NCBI GenBank assembly: GCA_964648505.1
Contig: CAZYMI010000001.1
Span: 62,001-126,000 of the forward strand
DNA: 64,000 bases
Direction: 5' to 3'
From: CAZYMI01 sp964648505
GTDB taxonomy: Bacteria > Pseudomonadota > Alphaproteobacteria > Micavibrionales > Micavibrionaceae
The translations under genes were made by a program, and so were the position numbers. The number at the start of each line of letters is the position of its first letter. The stretch's first letter is position 1. The notes under the pieces were generated by a model. The model ran no database searches. It had not been told where the DNA came from and was given only the letters and a program-made list of their open reading frames with translations. Of this stretch, positions 62,977 through 64,000 are shown piece by piece.

Positions 62977-63464
62977 CAGGCGGCATCCTCGTGCCTGTCA
63001 TCTTTACGGATCTGCAGCTCTTTTAGCTCTTCTACAAAATCATTAAAATCTTCTGGTGCCCTGAAGTCTTTATATACAGATGCATAACGCACATAACCAA
63101 CCATATCCAACTGCACCAGCGCCTTCATCACAAAAGCGCCTACATCTTTTGATGCCACTTCTGTTTCGCCCATTGTTTCCATCTGCCTTGCAATGGAATT
63201 TGCAGCCTTATCAATTTGATCTTCAGTGACAGGACGCTTGCGCAACGCTGTACGCATCGACTTTATAATTTTTTCACGATCAAAATGTTGCTTTCGTCCA
63301 TCCGCTTTAATAACAATCATGTCCCTTAGCTGAACCCGTTCAAATGTTGTGAAACGAGCCCCGCAAGAAGGACATGCGCGCCGCCTGCGAATAGATGCAC
63401 AATCGTCAGACGGACGACTGTCTTTCACTTGCGTGTCATCATTTCCGCAAAAAGGGCAGCGCAT
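62976..63464 (-). CDS. nrdR: transcriptional repressor NrdR
   Basis: NrdR is the zinc-ribbon/ATP-cone repressor of ribonucleotide reductase genes. 162 residues: MRCPFCGNDDTQVKDSRP and ACPSCGARFTTFERVQLRD give the zinc ribbon, followed by the ATP cone (VIKADGRKQHFDREKIIKSM). It starts 9 bp after glyA. ribE follows directly; ribD, often found here, is missing. Confidence 0.96.
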   Translation of the reverse strand: MRCPFCGNDDTQVKDSRPSDDCASIRRRRACPSCGARFTTFERVQLRDMIVIKADGRKQHFDREKIIKSMRTALRKRPVTEDQIDKAANSIARQMETMGETEVASKDVGAFVMKALVQLDMVGYVRYASVYKDFRAPEDFNDFVEELKELQIRKDDRHEDAA

Positions 63465-63473
63465 TTTTAAACC

Positions 63474-64000
63474 TTACATATCCACATAAATAGGGAAGCG
63501 GTCACATAACGCTTTTACTTTGGCGCGAACAGCTTTTTCAACTTGCGCATTGTTATCAGGTCCATTTTTAACCAGGCCATCGACAACCTCAAGAATTAGG
63601 CTTGCAATCAACTTCCATTCTTCAGGGCCAAAACCGCGAGTTGTGCCCGCAGGTGTTCCCAAACGAACCCCTGATGTCACAGTTGGAGGCGCCGGGTCAT
63701 AAGGAACAGAGTTTTTATTACAAGTGATCCCTGCATGTTCGAGCGCTAAATCGACATCTTTTCCTGTAAGGTTTTTTGGACGCAGATCAACCAGCACAAT
63801 GTGACAATCTGTGCCGCCCGATACAATCGCAAGCCCCCCTTTTGTTAAAGCTTCGGCTAAAATGCGCGCATTATCGAGCACAGCCTTGGCGTACATTTTA
63901 AAATCTGGGCGCAACGCTTCGCCGAATGCCACTGCTTTTGCCGCAATCACATGTTCAAGCGGGCCGCCTTGAATACCAGGGAAAATTGCTGAATTCAGTT
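63474..64000 (-). CDS. glyA: serine hydroxymethyltransferase (partial, N-terminus beyond window)
   Basis: GlyA interconverts serine and glycine with tetrahydrofolate. Only the C-terminal part is visible: FPGIQGGPLEHVIAAKAVAF, SGGTDCHIVLVDLRPKNLTG, and TPAGTTRGFGPEE. The frame stays open to the right edge, so the start and the PLP-lysine region lie outside. It heads the glyA-nrdR-ribE-ribBA-ribH-nusB series. Confidence 0.96.
   Translation of the reverse strand, partial: LNSAIFPGIQGGPLEHVIAAKAVAFGEALRPDFKMYAKAVLDNARILAEALTKGGLAIVSGGTDCHIVLVDLRPKNLTGKDVDLALEHAGITCNKNSVPYDPAPPTVTSGVRLGTPAGTTRGFGPEEWKLIASLILEVVDGLVKNGPDNNAQVEKAVRAKVKALCDRFPIYVDM

Overview
The window reads as a compact alphaproteobacterial chromosome. 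Supporting signs are the gene orders rpmF-plsX-fabH-ihfA-merR-tRNA-Pro and glyA-nrdR-ribE-ribBA-ribH-nusB, a CBP3-type ubiquinol-cytochrome c chaperone, a K+-independent H+-pyrophosphatase, and an S9 protein with a long N-terminal extension. Many neighbours share ATGA or TGATG stop/start overlaps, and convergent genes overlap by a few bases. I cannot place the organism below class. PHA synthase, MntH/MntR, SulP plus carbonic anhydrase and a FliL-like protein fit a free-living bacterium better than a reduced endosymbiont.

Layout. 1-9000: lptD (cut by the window edge), a DEAD-box helicase, phosphomannomutase/phosphoglucomutase, a His-rich membrane protein, a SulP transporter followed by a two-domain beta-carbonic anhydrase, and an orphan gene. 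9.1-23.0 kb: a genomic island at tRNA-Glu(TTC). Next to the tRNA are a P4-type integrase, a PD-(D/E)XK-like gene, a HEPN-like gene and an AT-rich gene of unknown function. A second block follows: alpA, an HTH/zinc protein, a second tyrosine recombinase, hsdM, hsdS, a HEPN-like gene, a reverse transcriptase and hsdR. The reverse transcriptase and its partner are translationally coupled inside the type I restriction-modification operon. This is the strongest candidate for a little-described defence system.

23-36 kb: housekeeping genes (recJ, glpX, hom, phaC, gamma-carbonic-anhydrase-like protein, aldo/keto reductase, rplM-rpsI), two small secreted proteins, and a divergent mntR/mntH pair. 36-46 kb: a surface-export locus. 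A large LamG/cadherin/C-type-lectin protein, broken by a 100-N assembly gap, lies downstream of four tightly coupled genes: a TolC-like lipoprotein, a HlyD adaptor, a GAF-like/HlyD fusion and an M50-protease/HlyD fusion. No ABC ATPase is present. 46.4-49.1 kb: an accessory patch beside tRNA-Pro(GGG), with an integrase remnant, an EgtD-like methyltransferase, an XRE regulator facing a 47-residue membrane protein across a TCTAAC operator, and a 156-nt structured inverted repeat.

49.2-57.7 kb: merR, ihfA, fabH, plsX, rpmF, the DUF177 gene, the ubiquinol-cytochrome c chaperone, bamE, an RNA methyltransferase and hppA. 57.9-59.8 kb: a polymorphic-toxin locus. A peptidoglycan-binding toxin with its likely immunity gene is followed by two broken toxin/immunity cassettes and a 211-bp duplication of the toxin front half. 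59.8-64 kb: a FliL-like gene, nusB and riboflavin genes. RibBA has lost the GTP cyclohydrolase II active-site motifs, and ribD is missing from its usual place between nrdR and ribE. The window ends inside glyA.
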